NCBI RefSeq assembly: GCF_029360705.1
Contig: NZ_JARKMX010000008.1
Coordinates: 186,001-250,000, forward strand
Direction: 5' to 3'
From: Paraflavitalea pollutisoli
Lineage (GTDB): Bacteria; Bacteroidota; Bacteroidia; Chitinophagales; Chitinophagaceae
Length of the DNA stretch: 64,000 nt
In this document: piece after piece, positions 53,499 through 63,501 of the stretch
How positions within the stretch are numbered: the first letter of the stretch is position 1
How the letters are laid out: the number at the start of each line of letters is the position of its first letter
Position numbers and translations under genes: made by a program
Notes under the pieces: generated by a model
Seen by the model: the letters and a program-made list of their open reading frames with translations, nothing else
What the model was told of the DNA's origin: nothing
Databases searched by the model: none

Positions 53499-54501
53499 CC
53501 GCTTCTTGTCATTGCTATTCAACCGGGCGGAGGTCACTACGGAGGCCAGGCAGCGACCACCGCTGGCCGTCATGGTACGCAAAGAAATTGCCGACCATAT
53601 CCGCTCCTGGCGTTTCCTGATACTGCTGCTGCTGATCCTGCTGACCTATGCCGGATCTATGTATATATCCCTTTCGAATGTAAAGGCCGCAGTGGCCAAT
53701 GAGAATGACCCCGACAGGTTATTTCTGTACCTGAAGTTGCTCACTATTTCGGATGGTTCGCTGCCGACCTTTCACATCTTTATCAGTTTCCTGGGCGCGC
53801 TGCTGGGTATCAGCCTTGGTTTCGATGCCATCAATGCGGAGCAAAATGCCGGCACCCTTACCCGCCTGCTTGCGCAACCCGTATACCGCGATACGCTGCT
53901 GTTGGCTAAATTCCTGGGGGCTTTCACGATCGTGAGCACATTGTTCCTGTCCCTGGCGCTGCTGATGATCGGTGGTGGTTTGTTCGTGACGGGCGTAAAA
54001 ATAGAAGGGTCTGAGTTTATCCGCATCATGGCTTTTGTTGTTGTAACGGTGTTGTATGTGGGTTTTTGGTTGGCCTTGTCCATCCTCTTCTCTGTACTTT
54101 TCAAACAGGCAACTACCTCGGCGCTGACCGTCATCGGGATCTGGTTATTTTTCACCATTTTTTACCGTATTGTGGTGAGCATGATCGTCAAAGCCTTTTT
54201 CCCCGATCCGGTATACCTGTCCGAATCGGAAGTGGTGTCGTACCAGCAACTGCTGTTGGACTTTCTCAGGCTCGCGCCCAGCCAGCTGTATACCGATGCG
54301 ACCACTACCCTGCTGATGCCATCTGTTCGTAGTCTTGGCCCGCTGACGATGGAGCAGATGGCCGGCGCCATCCCGTCACCACTTTCTGTAAGGGAAAGTT
54401 TATTGATCGTATGGCCGCAGGTAACGGGGCTGGTGGCAGCCACTGCAGTTTGCTGTGCGCTTACCTATTATTGTTTTATGCGCAAGGAGATCCGTACGTA
54501 A
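53443..54501 (+). CDS. ABC-2 type transporter permease
   Basis: A 352-residue inner-membrane protein with about six hydrophobic segments (FLILLLLILLTYAGSMYISL; IFISFLGALLGISLGFDAIN; TIVSTLFLSLALLMIGGGLF; IGIWLFFTIFYRIVVSMIV). The mid-segment NAEQNAGTLTRLLAQPV matches ABC-2 permeases of the NosY/ABC2 type. The start at 53443 overlaps the ATPase gene by 56 bases; the ATG at 53572 (MVRKEIADHIRSW) is an alternative that removes a soluble leader. Substrate unknown. Confidence 0.85.
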   Translation: MENPLVYFNGLFSGSKKHNRFLSLLFNRAEVTTEARQRPPLAVMVRKEIADHIRSWRFLILLLLILLTYAGSMYISLSNVKAAVANENDPDRLFLYLKLLTISDGSLPTFHIFISFLGALLGISLGFDAINAEQNAGTLTRLLAQPVYRDTLLLAKFLGAFTIVSTLFLSLALLMIGGGLFVTGVKIEGSEFIRIMAFVVVTVLYVGFWLALSILFSVLFKQATTSALTVIGIWLFFTIFYRIVVSMIVKAFFPDPVYLSESEVVSYQQLLLDFLRLAPSQLYTDATTTLLMPSVRSLGPLTMEQMAGAIPSPLSVRESLLIVWPQVTGLVAATAVCCALTYYCFMRKEIRT

Positions 54502-54552
54502 TATCATATACCCTTCACTTGGTTACGGTCGGTCCGGAAGGGCCGGCCGTAA

Positions 54553-54681
54553 TTGCTTTACTTCGCCCTCCCTTCCACTTACCTGGGCACCAACCCGGAA
54601 CATTATAACCGGATTAAAAAGATGCAGAGGCTGCGGGATGGTAATAGCCATCGTCAACCTTATTGCCTGTTGCCTTGTTAG
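54553..54681 (+). pseudogene. Relic of a second Crp/Fnr C-terminus
   Basis: Open frame reading STYLGTNPEHYNRIKKMQRLRD, clearly the helix-turn-helix end of a Crp/Fnr-type gene like the one at 49831, with nothing of the N-terminal barrel left. It lies between the ABC operon and the LLM oxidoreductase gene. Confidence 0.6.
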
Positions 54682-54736
54682 ATACCCGGCAAAGCTAAAA
54701 AGCCACTAGTATTTACATCTCAACAGCATACGCAGC

Positions 54737-55747
54737 ATGAATAAAGATAAAGTCGCCTATTCTATATTGGAACTGGCCATCGTTTCGGAAGGCAACACCA
54801 TTAAACAGACCCTCAATAATTCACTCGCCTTAGCCAAAGAGGCAGAAGCACTTGGTTACAAACGGTATTGGTTTGCGGAGCACCACAATTCAGCCTATAT
54901 AGGCAGCAATGCCCCCAGTTTGCTGATCGGCTATGTAGCAGACAACACGCAAACCATACGGGTAGGTTCCGGCGGTGTCATGCTGCCCAATCACTCGCCG
55001 TTGGTGGTGGCCGAACAATTCGGCACCCTGGCACACCTGTATCCCGGCCGCATCGATCTGGGCCTGGGCAGGGCGCCCGGCACCGACCGGGAAACGGCCG
55101 AGGCCATTAGTGCGGATTTTATGCGTGCGGCCCATGCCTTCCCCCGGGAGGTCGATAAAATTCAACAATACTTTTCTGTAAACAACAAAAACGCCAAAGT
55201 CAGGGCTGCCATCGCAGAAGGTACAGAGGTGCCCATCTATATACTAGGTTCCAGCACGGATAGTGCTCACCTGGCCGCCCAGAAGGGCTTGCCTTATGCG
55301 TTTGCCAGTCATTTTGCGACTACGCAATTAATGCAGGCTTTGGCTATTTACCGAAGGGAGTTTCAGCCATCGGAATGGCTGGATCAGCCTTATACGATGG
55401 CCGGGATCAATGTGTGCGTGGCCGATACAGATGAGGAGGCAGAAAGACTATTCACGACCCTGATCAAGATGTTTGTGGGCGTATTGACCGGTAAATCGCA
55501 AGCCTTGCAGCCGCCCGCCGAAATGACCGACGATTTACGAGAGGTGCTCCATCACCCTTCGGTACATCAGATGCTGAAGTATTCGTTTGTAGGGAGTAAA
55601 GAAACCGTGAAAAAGCAATTACAGGCTTTCCTGGAGGAGACAAAAGTCAACGAGCTTATTGTAGCATCAACCGCCTATGACATCAATGACCGGCTAAAGT
55701 CTGTCAGACTATTTGCTGAAATCATGTCGGAGATCAATAATTCGTAA
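54737..55747 (+). CDS. LLM-class flavin-dependent oxidoreductase (luciferase-like)
   Basis: A 336-residue luciferase-like monooxygenase: YSILELAIVSEGNTIKQTL, then GYKRYWFAEHHNSAYIGSNAP, IRVGSGGVMLPNHSPLVVAEQFGTL, YPGRIDLGLGRAPGTD and IYILGSSTDSAHLAAQKGLPYAFASHFA, all typical of the MsnO8-type group. Uses FMNH2 or F420 depending on subtype; FMN is more likely here. Function in this organism unknown. Confidence 0.92.
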   Translation: MNKDKVAYSILELAIVSEGNTIKQTLNNSLALAKEAEALGYKRYWFAEHHNSAYIGSNAPSLLIGYVADNTQTIRVGSGGVMLPNHSPLVVAEQFGTLAHLYPGRIDLGLGRAPGTDRETAEAISADFMRAAHAFPREVDKIQQYFSVNNKNAKVRAAIAEGTEVPIYILGSSTDSAHLAAQKGLPYAFASHFATTQLMQALAIYRREFQPSEWLDQPYTMAGINVCVADTDEEAERLFTTLIKMFVGVLTGKSQALQPPAEMTDDLREVLHHPSVHQMLKYSFVGSKETVKKQLQAFLEETKVNELIVASTAYDINDRLKSVRLFAEIMSEINNS

Positions 55748-55832
55748 AGCTGCTTGTATTTCGCCTTTCTGCAGGTGAACTGGTACTACCTTTATAGTTA
55801 TGTCAGGATCGTTGATCCTGGTACAAAGAATA

Positions 55833-55864
55833 AGCCTTCGAAGTTGCTTCGGGGGCTTTTTATT
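55833..55864 (+). terminator. Terminator after the LLM oxidoreductase gene
   Basis: AGCCTTCGAAG pairs with CTTCGGGGGCT around TTG, followed by TTTT. A second small hairpin AGGATC/GATCCT precedes it at 55805-55819. Confidence 0.75.
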
Positions 55865-56234
55865 TGGTGGGTGTCGGGTAGCTGAGTTTCAGGTGTAGCT
55901 ACTGGTGATGGTATCCGCCCGTGGGCTGACAACACGGGTTATTTTAAGAAGAAGAGGCTGAATAGTCGAACTGGAATTGATTTATCTCATAAAATGCTCA
56001 TTATTTGCCGGTTAGTTGTTGAGAGGTTGTTCCATGTCGTTAGTTTTCGTTAATATAGTATTCAAATGACACCTGCTGCGTAGCTCTCCGGTAAAGTACC
56101 CTGTCAGGATTGAATAGTTCATTTATGTGGGAGATGTAGAGCAACCTGATTGACAGGAAGGGGAGATATTATTGTACAACGTCTTTCATCCATTTATTTC
56201 AATGAGGGTTGAGAAGATAATAATAGCGGACATT
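55865..56234. other. Intergenic, nothing recognised
   Basis: 370 bases without a supported gene; presumably holds the promoter of the small lipoprotein gene. Confidence 0.5.
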
Positions 56235-56657
56235 ATGAAGACCTTACTCATCTTAATGGCTTTTGCAGGCGCCTTGTCATGTGACGCCCCTGGAGATGCG
56301 GCAAAATCCAATGACCAGGCGAACCTGCAAGGAGAATGGCTGGCGCAATCAGAAAGCCTGAACGGCGTCAAAAAGAATGTGTCTTACTTATATGTCTTCA
56401 GAGAAGACAAAATTACTTTTATAGACGAGACCGGGAAGGAGATGAAGTATTCGTTCAAGTTGGACACAACCGGCAATCTCAACTTGATTATTATTCGGCC
56501 AGCGGAAACGCTTGCCGATTCGACGCCCGTCAGCGTTGCTTATGCGTTGGACGGAGATTCCCTGACGATTGTAGTGGCACCTCCTGGTTTGGTCCCCACA
56601 GAAATGTCGGACAAAAACAATCAGGAATTGATTATCTGCAGGCGAAAGGGTTCATAA
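56235..56657 (+). CDS. Small lipocalin-like lipoprotein (TIGR03067-like)
   Basis: A 140-residue protein with a lipoprotein signal (LLILMAFAGALSCDAPGD, Cys18). The mature part reads LQGEWLAQSESLNGVKKNVSY, then a Tyr/Phe strand and ITFIDETGKEMKYSFKLD, a lipocalin-like pattern similar to TIGR03067 proteins. Probably anchored in the periplasm or surface. Start ATG 56235. Confidence 0.7.
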   Translation: MKTLLILMAFAGALSCDAPGDAAKSNDQANLQGEWLAQSESLNGVKKNVSYLYVFREDKITFIDETGKEMKYSFKLDTTGNLNLIIIRPAETLADSTPVSVAYALDGDSLTIVVAPPGLVPTEMSDKNNQELIICRRKGS

Positions 56658-56669
56658 TAAACTGTCAGT

Positions 56670-56993
56670 CTATTTTTCGTTATACCAAAGGATAAAACCG
56701 GTGATCGATAGCAGGCCGGTGCCTATACCGCAAAAAGCATACAATACCTGCATGGCTATACCACCATACATACCGTAGTGTATTTCGCTCATGAGCTTAT
56801 CGGCTTTTTGAGCCACCGATCGGGTGTTGGCCGTAATGATCTTTTCAATGGTATAGTCCCGGGCGCTGATCTGTATCTCCGTATCGAATTTACCGCCGGT
56901 AAGCCGGGAGCTTTCCGGCGTATTTCCTTTTAGTTTAATGACGGGTTTATGGGCCTTGGGGAAATCCACCACGCCGGGCATAAATCCCGCCAA
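56670..56993 (-). pseudogene. PepSY-associated membrane protein, 3' fragment
   Basis: 107 codons matching the C-terminus of PepSY-TM proteins: SVAQKADKLMSEIHYGMYGG, then one membrane helix (VLYAFCGIGTGLLSITGFILWYNEK). The three N-terminal membrane helices and most of the periplasmic domain of an intact protein (about 370 residues) are absent. Upstream sequence (56994-57327) shows nothing that would restore it. Confidence 0.75.
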
Positions 56994-57327
56994 AGCGAAA
57001 AGGCCATTAACCTATTTACATAAGATTGCCACCCTGTGCAGTGCGTGGTGTACCGATGGCCCCATCGGAATACTAATGCCCCAGGGTGTTTGGTGTAGGA
57101 AAATAGTAGCCGAAAAAGGGGAAGCGCTGGTAATACAATTTCTCGCTCAAGGAAGCATTCCCTGGGATGAAGTGTTATTCGACAATGGTGCGGAGTATAT
57201 TAATGCCGGGGATGCGATGAAACGGTCATCTGGTTCAACTGAAGACGGACTTTCTGTGTACTGCTGAAGTGTGCCAGGTGTTTTGAAGGCTGAATAGCAT
57301 TTCAGGGTAAGGAAGGATATCGCAATG
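56994..57327. other. Intergenic, no supported gene
   Basis: 334 bases. A plus-strand frame at 56938-57267 (ending DGLSVYC) has no recognised similarity and overlaps the PepSY fragment. Possibly degraded DNA at a recombination junction. Confidence 0.4.
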
Positions 57328-57354
57328 AAAAAACGCCTGCACGAGGCAGGCGTT
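57328..57354 (-). terminator. Terminator of the RRM protein gene
   Basis: AACGCCTGC / GCAGGCGTT stem with a 5-base loop, followed on the minus strand by TTTTT; 9 bases after the stop at 57363. Confidence 0.85.
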
Positions 57355-57362
57355 ATGATGAG

Positions 57363-57668
57363 TTACCATCTGTTGCGGGAAGATGAACTGTCGCTTTCGG
57401 ATGGACTGCTATTATAAGATTTGGAAGGTTTCGCGATCGCTTCTGCCACCTTGATGGTACGGCCGTCTTGCGAAGACTGATCCAATTGATGAATAGCTTC
57501 GCGCGCGGCAATGCCGTTTTCCATTTCAACAAAGCCAAACCCTTTTGAACGGCCTGTTTCGCGGTCGGTTACCACTTTCGCAGAACTAACGGTGCCAAAT
57601 TGGTTAAAAAGATCTTTTAATTGCTGATCCTGGAAACTGAAAGCCAGGTTCGATACGTAGATGTTCAT
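57363..57668 (-). CDS. RNA-recognition-motif (RRM) protein
   Basis: A 101-residue single-RRM protein: RNP2 is IYVSNL at residues 3-8, RNP1 is KGFGFVEM at about 42-49, and helix 2 is AREAIHQLDQ. A Ser-rich tail (SSPSESDSSSSRNRW) follows. Bacteroidota and cyanobacterial RRM proteins of this size bind RNA and are often cold-induced. The 340-base region upstream (57669-58009) holds no gene and could be its long leader. Confidence 0.92.
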   Translation of the reverse strand: MNIYVSNLAFSFQDQQLKDLFNQFGTVSSAKVVTDRETGRSKGFGFVEMENGIAAREAIHQLDQSSQDGRTIKVAEAIAKPSKSYNSSPSESDSSSSRNRW

Positions 57669-58009
57669 GTAATAAACTTTTTAGAATGATATCTGAGGAA
57701 GGCAAGAAGTAGTAGAAGACAAATGTGCAATGGTAGTAGCAGATTGAAGACAAGTACTGATGCGAGGCTCAAATGAATAAACCGAAGCTACGCTTAATAA
57801 TCGACACTTTAGTTTTTATTTTAAACTGCATCCAAGCATAGTGTGCGGTTAGAAAGGAGTACAAGCGCCCGTTAAAAGGAATTGCCTTTCTATTCTTTAA
57901 AGTAGGAGGTAATGGATTTGGTGCACCTAAGGTTACAGTTCATGCGTACCATTGTAATAAATCGTTACATTTAGGGATACCATATTGGACAAACAGCAGC
58001 GCCATCAGT
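57669..58009. other. Divergent intergenic region, nothing specific seen
   Basis: 341 bases between the RRM gene and the YcaQ-like gene. AT-rich, contains promoters for both directions presumably; no motif is clear enough to name. Confidence 0.4.
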
Positions 58010-59206
58010 ATGAGCCAAGTAATCCTTACACCTGAACAAGCCAGAAAGATCATCCTTCACGCAGGCGGACTATGGAAGAAAGCCGCCTTCGGCAAAGGCC
58101 CCGAGGCCGTGTACAAACTCATTTGCCAATTAGGCTTCGTGCAGATCGATGCCAACTACGTCGTAGAGCGGGCACACCACCACAGCATCGCGGCAAGGGT
58201 ACCCGGCTACAAACCGGAGTGGTTGCAGGAACTGCAGGCCGATGGTCGGATCTTCGAGTTTTTTACCGCCGATGCCGGTTATCTCCCCATGCACGACTAT
58301 CGCTTTTCCCTGCCCGTACAGCAAGGTTTTGTAGCTAACCGGAAGCCGTTGACGCAGCCAGAGATCAACCTGATGAACAAGATCCTCGACACCGTTACCC
58401 GCGACGGGCCACGTATGGTGAAAGACTTCGACAACGACCGGCAGGTAGCCAGTGCCGGCTGGTGGGATTGGCGCCCCTCCAAGATCGCCATCGAAAGATT
58501 GTACAAAGAAGGCAAACTCATGGTCACCAGGGGTAAAGACTTCTTTAAACTATACGACCTGCCCATCAATATACTGCCCGACGATATCGATACCACCCCA
58601 CCCACGCCCGAGGAGTTTGCCCGGCATGTCATCCGGCGCGAACTGCAATGCCTCGGCATCGCCTACGTAAAAGAAATAGCCTGGCGCGCCCGGCTGGTGA
58701 AAAATAACCTGGTGAAGCAAGAGCTGCAGAAGATGGTGCAGGAAGGTGAAGTATTATCGGTGGCCATTGAAGGATTGAAGGCAGCACCCCTGTACATGCT
58801 TCCGGGGTATAAGAACAAAAAGATCACGCTTTCTGAAGATGTCTTTATCCTGTCGCCCTTCGATACCTTGAACGTCTTCCGGCATCGCCTCCGCGACTTT
58901 TTCCACTTCGACTACCAGGTAGAATGTTTTGTACCAGCCCCCAAACGCAAATATGGTTATTTCTCGCTGCCTGTATTGGCCGGCGATACCTTCATCGCCC
59001 GCATGGATGCCAAAGCCGAGCGGAAACAGCAGGTACTCACCATCCACAACCTGCACTTTGAAGCTGTCAAACTCAGCGAGGCGACCCTCGACAAATTAGC
59101 GGAAGCAATTCGCGCCTTCGCTCAATTCAACCAATGCATCGATATCGTCATTACCAAATCAAACAACCGCCAATACCTGTCCACTATTCGTAAAGGGATT
59201 CAATAA
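58010..59206 (+). CDS. YcaQ/AlkX-like winged-helix DNA glycosylase family protein
   Basis: A 398-residue protein of the HTH_42 superfamily. The catalytic-site motif is visible: FVQIDANYVVERAHHHSIAARV (Q and D of the QxD motif, about residues 45-47), as well as FEFFTADAGYLPMHDYRF. E. coli YcaQ removes damaged bases, including from interstrand crosslinks. The C-terminal half (YMLPGYKNKK...LSPFDTLNVFRHRLRDFF) matches family members. Monocistronic. Confidence 0.88.
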   Translation: MSQVILTPEQARKIILHAGGLWKKAAFGKGPEAVYKLICQLGFVQIDANYVVERAHHHSIAARVPGYKPEWLQELQADGRIFEFFTADAGYLPMHDYRFSLPVQQGFVANRKPLTQPEINLMNKILDTVTRDGPRMVKDFDNDRQVASAGWWDWRPSKIAIERLYKEGKLMVTRGKDFFKLYDLPINILPDDIDTTPPTPEEFARHVIRRELQCLGIAYVKEIAWRARLVKNNLVKQELQKMVQEGEVLSVAIEGLKAAPLYMLPGYKNKKITLSEDVFILSPFDTLNVFRHRLRDFFHFDYQVECFVPAPKRKYGYFSLPVLAGDTFIARMDAKAERKQQVLTIHNLHFEAVKLSEATLDKLAEAIRAFAQFNQCIDIVITKSNNRQYLSTIRKGIQ

Positions 59207-59421
59207 TATCCACGTTTTGCTACCTGCAGGTGCTCCACCTCCAACGCACCGCCCTTCCTGGCTCATGGTGACAGGCAGCAGCCCCCTCGCGCCTGCACAC
59301 CACTTCCACTTGTTTGAATTTCGCAGTTTTTAGTCGCGTAGGTGCATCAACGCATCCTGCTGCACGCGATAATTTTGATCTGACAAAAGCAATAACAGTG
59401 GATCAAATAAAACAGCAAGCA

Positions 59422-59685
59422 ATGGAAACAAACAACAAACACACAGACAATCAAACCTACATCGGCATGTGGGTAACGGCCGACGGCTATATCCGGCAGG
59501 AGCTGTTGCCCAACGGAAGATATGATGAAGCCCGCGGCAACCGGCAAAGTGCTTATACCGGTCGTTACGAGATCAAAGGCACCCATATCGATTACTGGGA
59601 TGATACCGGGTTTACGGCAGACGGCACCTTTACAGACAACGATACGCTGCAACATGGCGGCTACATCTTTTACCGCGAAAAATAA
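59422..59685 (+). CDS. Atu4866-domain small protein
   Basis: An 87-residue protein with the Atu4866 pattern YIGMWVTADGYIRQELLPNGRYDEARG and AYTGRYEIKGTHIDYWDDTGFTADG, a beta-rich fold. Start ATG 59422. Only six bases separate it from the old-yellow-enzyme gene, so they share a transcript. The family is often adjacent to oxidoreductases and AraC regulators, as here. Biochemical role unknown. Confidence 0.82.
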   Translation: METNNKHTDNQTYIGMWVTADGYIRQELLPNGRYDEARGNRQSAYTGRYEIKGTHIDYWDDTGFTADGTFTDNDTLQHGGYIFYREK

Positions 59686-59691
59686 CACACC

Positions 59692-60843
59692 ATGAACAAG
59701 TATAATAAACTATTGACACCCCTCTCCTTCCCCAACGGCATTACCTTAAAGAACAGGATCGTCATGGCACCCATGACCACCTGGGCCGGTAATGATGATT
59801 TCACCGTATCGGACCAGGAACTGGAATGGTTCAAAAAACGCGTGGAAGGCGTTGGCATGGTGATCACCGGCTGCACCCACGTAAAACCCGAAGGCATCGG
59901 TTTTACCAATGAATTCGCGGCCTACGACGACCGTTTTCTGCCAGGATTAACAAAGCTGGCTGCTGCTGCCAAAAGCGCCGGTGCTCCTGCTATATTACAG
60001 ATCTTCCATGCCGGGCACAAGGCCATCCCCGGATTGAGCCCTGGCAGAACGGTGGTCAGCGCCAGCGACGTGCCATCGGAAATAACACCCTTCAGTGCCC
60101 CCGACCTGGTGGCACCCCGCCCACTGGAAGAACAGGAGATATGGGATGTCATCGCGGCCTTCGGCGACGCCGCCCGCAGGGCCATCGAAGCGGGTTTCGA
60201 TGGCGTGGAGATCCACGGCGCCCATGGGTTTCTCAACCAGAACTTTTTATCGCCCATGGTCAACCGGCGCACCGACCAGTGGGGCGGCTCGCTGGACAAC
60301 AGGCTTCGCTTTTCTACCGAGGTAGTACGGGAAGTAAGGCGCGTGATCGCTGAATATGCCGACCGCCCGTTCATTACTGGCTTTCGCATTTCACCGGAAG
60401 AATCGCACCAGGAAGGATTGAAATTGCGGGATAGCCTGGCCCTCGTTGACCGGTTGATCCATGAGCAGGTCGATTATCTACATTTCTCCCTGTTTCATGT
60501 ATTGAACCAGAAGCCGTTGAACAGTCAGACCCCCAAAACCATTACGCAGGTGCTGACCGACTTCATCAACAAGCGCCTACCCGTTATAGCTGCCGGGCAA
60601 ATCACCACACCAGCAGAAGCAGACAAGGCCCTGCAGGCCGGGCTCGACCTGGTAGCCATCGGCCGTGGACTGGTCATACACCCCGAGTGGGCACAATGGG
60701 CTTATGAAGGAATAGAAGATGAGATCACCATGGTGTTGGATACAGACCTCGCTGCAGAAAAAAAGATCCCGGAAAACCTGATGCAGTACGTGCAAAGTGC
60801 CAAAGGTTGGATTCAAACCGCCAACCAACGAAAGGCTTCCTAA
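59692..60843 (+). CDS. NADH:flavin oxidoreductase / old yellow enzyme family
   Basis: A 383-residue FMN-dependent ene-reductase: LKNRIVMAPMTTWAGNDDFT at the start, ILQIFHAGHKAIPG, FDGVEIHGAHGFLNQNFLSP with the substrate-binding His pair, NRRTDQWGGSLDNR, and AGLDLVAIGRGLVIHPEWA. Reduces activated double bonds or similar electrophiles. Co-transcribed with the Atu4866 protein; convergent with an AraC regulator. Confidence 0.93.
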   Translation: MNKYNKLLTPLSFPNGITLKNRIVMAPMTTWAGNDDFTVSDQELEWFKKRVEGVGMVITGCTHVKPEGIGFTNEFAAYDDRFLPGLTKLAAAAKSAGAPAILQIFHAGHKAIPGLSPGRTVVSASDVPSEITPFSAPDLVAPRPLEEQEIWDVIAAFGDAARRAIEAGFDGVEIHGAHGFLNQNFLSPMVNRRTDQWGGSLDNRLRFSTEVVREVRRVIAEYADRPFITGFRISPEESHQEGLKLRDSLALVDRLIHEQVDYLHFSLFHVLNQKPLNSQTPKTITQVLTDFINKRLPVIAAGQITTPAEADKALQAGLDLVAIGRGLVIHPEWAQWAYEGIEDEITMVLDTDLAAEKKIPENLMQYVQSAKGWIQTANQRKAS

Positions 60844-60895
60844 AACCGGCAGCCGAAAGAGGCATGGCATCGGGGCATCACTGTACAAGCAACCA

Positions 60896-61789
60896 TTATG
60901 GTTGCCGGTTGCGGAAATGCTTTGGTGTCAATGCCTCATTTTTTTTGAAGAAGTTGATGAAGTGCGGCAGTTCTTCGAAGCCCAGGCACCAACTGATCTC
61001 CGAGATATTCCAGTTGGTATGCTGTAGCAGGGTCCGCGCCTCCTGCATGAGGCGGGCAGCGATCAGTTGCGAAGTGGTGCGGCCGGTTACTTTCTTCAGC
61101 GAACGATTCAGGTGATTGAGGTGGACAGACAAATGATCCGCGTATTCTCCCGGAAACCGCAGCCGGATACGTTGGTGGGTAGATTCGATCGGGAACTGGC
61201 GTTCCAGCAGTTCCGTAAACAGGGCGGTTACCCGTTGGGGCGCGTTGGCTTCCTGGCAGGGTTGGCTCCTGGCTGGTTCCATTTTCAGGGCCATGTATAC
61301 CAACTCCAGGGTGAGGTTGCGCAAGACATCGTATTTGTATTGAAAATCCGTGTCGATCTCCTGCTGCATGCGTTCAAATATTGCTGTGACGGCCCCCACC
61401 TGTGCCGGCGACAATTCAAACAGGGGATTGCTGCCCGGTTTGAAGACCGGATAATCCTTCACCTGCGGATGCTCCCGGAAAAATGCCTCGGTGAAAATGC
61501 AGTAAAAACCGGTTTGCTCGTCGGCCAGGTTTTCCCAGGAATACGGTATATACGGATTGGAGAACAACAAACCGCTTTGTTGAAACTCCAGGTCTTTATC
61601 GGCGTAATACAACCGGGTTCTGCCATTCAGCAAACTGATCTTATAAAACCCTTTCCGGTTGTAGGGCTGGCAATTGACAAAATTACCGGGTGTGTTGTGA
61701 ATGGCAAATACGTTGAACTGGCCCATTTCCCGTTGCAGGTAATCGGGCATCCACATGGTGGGGAGATCGAGGTCGGCGAGCGTTCCCAT
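60896..61789 (-). CDS. AraC-family transcriptional regulator
   Basis: A 297-residue protein with an N-terminal cupin-like sensing domain (FVNCQPYNRKGFYKISLLNG) and a C-terminal AraC helix-turn-helix pair (YADHLSVHLNHLNRSLKKVTG; WNISEISWCLGFEELPHFINFFKKNEALTPKHFRNR). Likely regulates the Atu4866/old-yellow-enzyme operon next to it, with which it is convergent. Confidence 0.9.
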   Translation of the reverse strand: MGTLADLDLPTMWMPDYLQREMGQFNVFAIHNTPGNFVNCQPYNRKGFYKISLLNGRTRLYYADKDLEFQQSGLLFSNPYIPYSWENLADEQTGFYCIFTEAFFREHPQVKDYPVFKPGSNPLFELSPAQVGAVTAIFERMQQEIDTDFQYKYDVLRNLTLELVYMALKMEPARSQPCQEANAPQRVTALFTELLERQFPIESTHQRIRLRFPGEYADHLSVHLNHLNRSLKKVTGRTTSQLIAARLMQEARTLLQHTNWNISEISWCLGFEELPHFINFFKKNEALTPKHFRNRQP

Positions 61790-62040
61790 AGTTGTAATAT
61801 TTCGTCAGTAAAAATGGACCTGGTTCAGCCATGAGCCAGGTCCATTCGACACAAAAATATTCATTACGCGCATTGACCGGCTGCATCATTCAAACTAAAA
61901 ACTGCAAAAATCAAACAATGAGGCGCATGACCACCCCGGCAAAGCGGAGACAATACTTATGCTTTGGTAACCTTTTTGACAATAGTAAACCCCTGCATCT
62001 TAGAGAACATATCGACCCGTTTATAGCAAAAGCTGATTTG

Positions 62041-63501
<1,461 letters not shown>

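Noticed and set aside
56938-57267. 109-codon plus-strand frame considered as a transposase fragment
   Set aside because: Some acidic residues but no DDE arrangement or family signature could be made out; overlaps the PepSY fragment.
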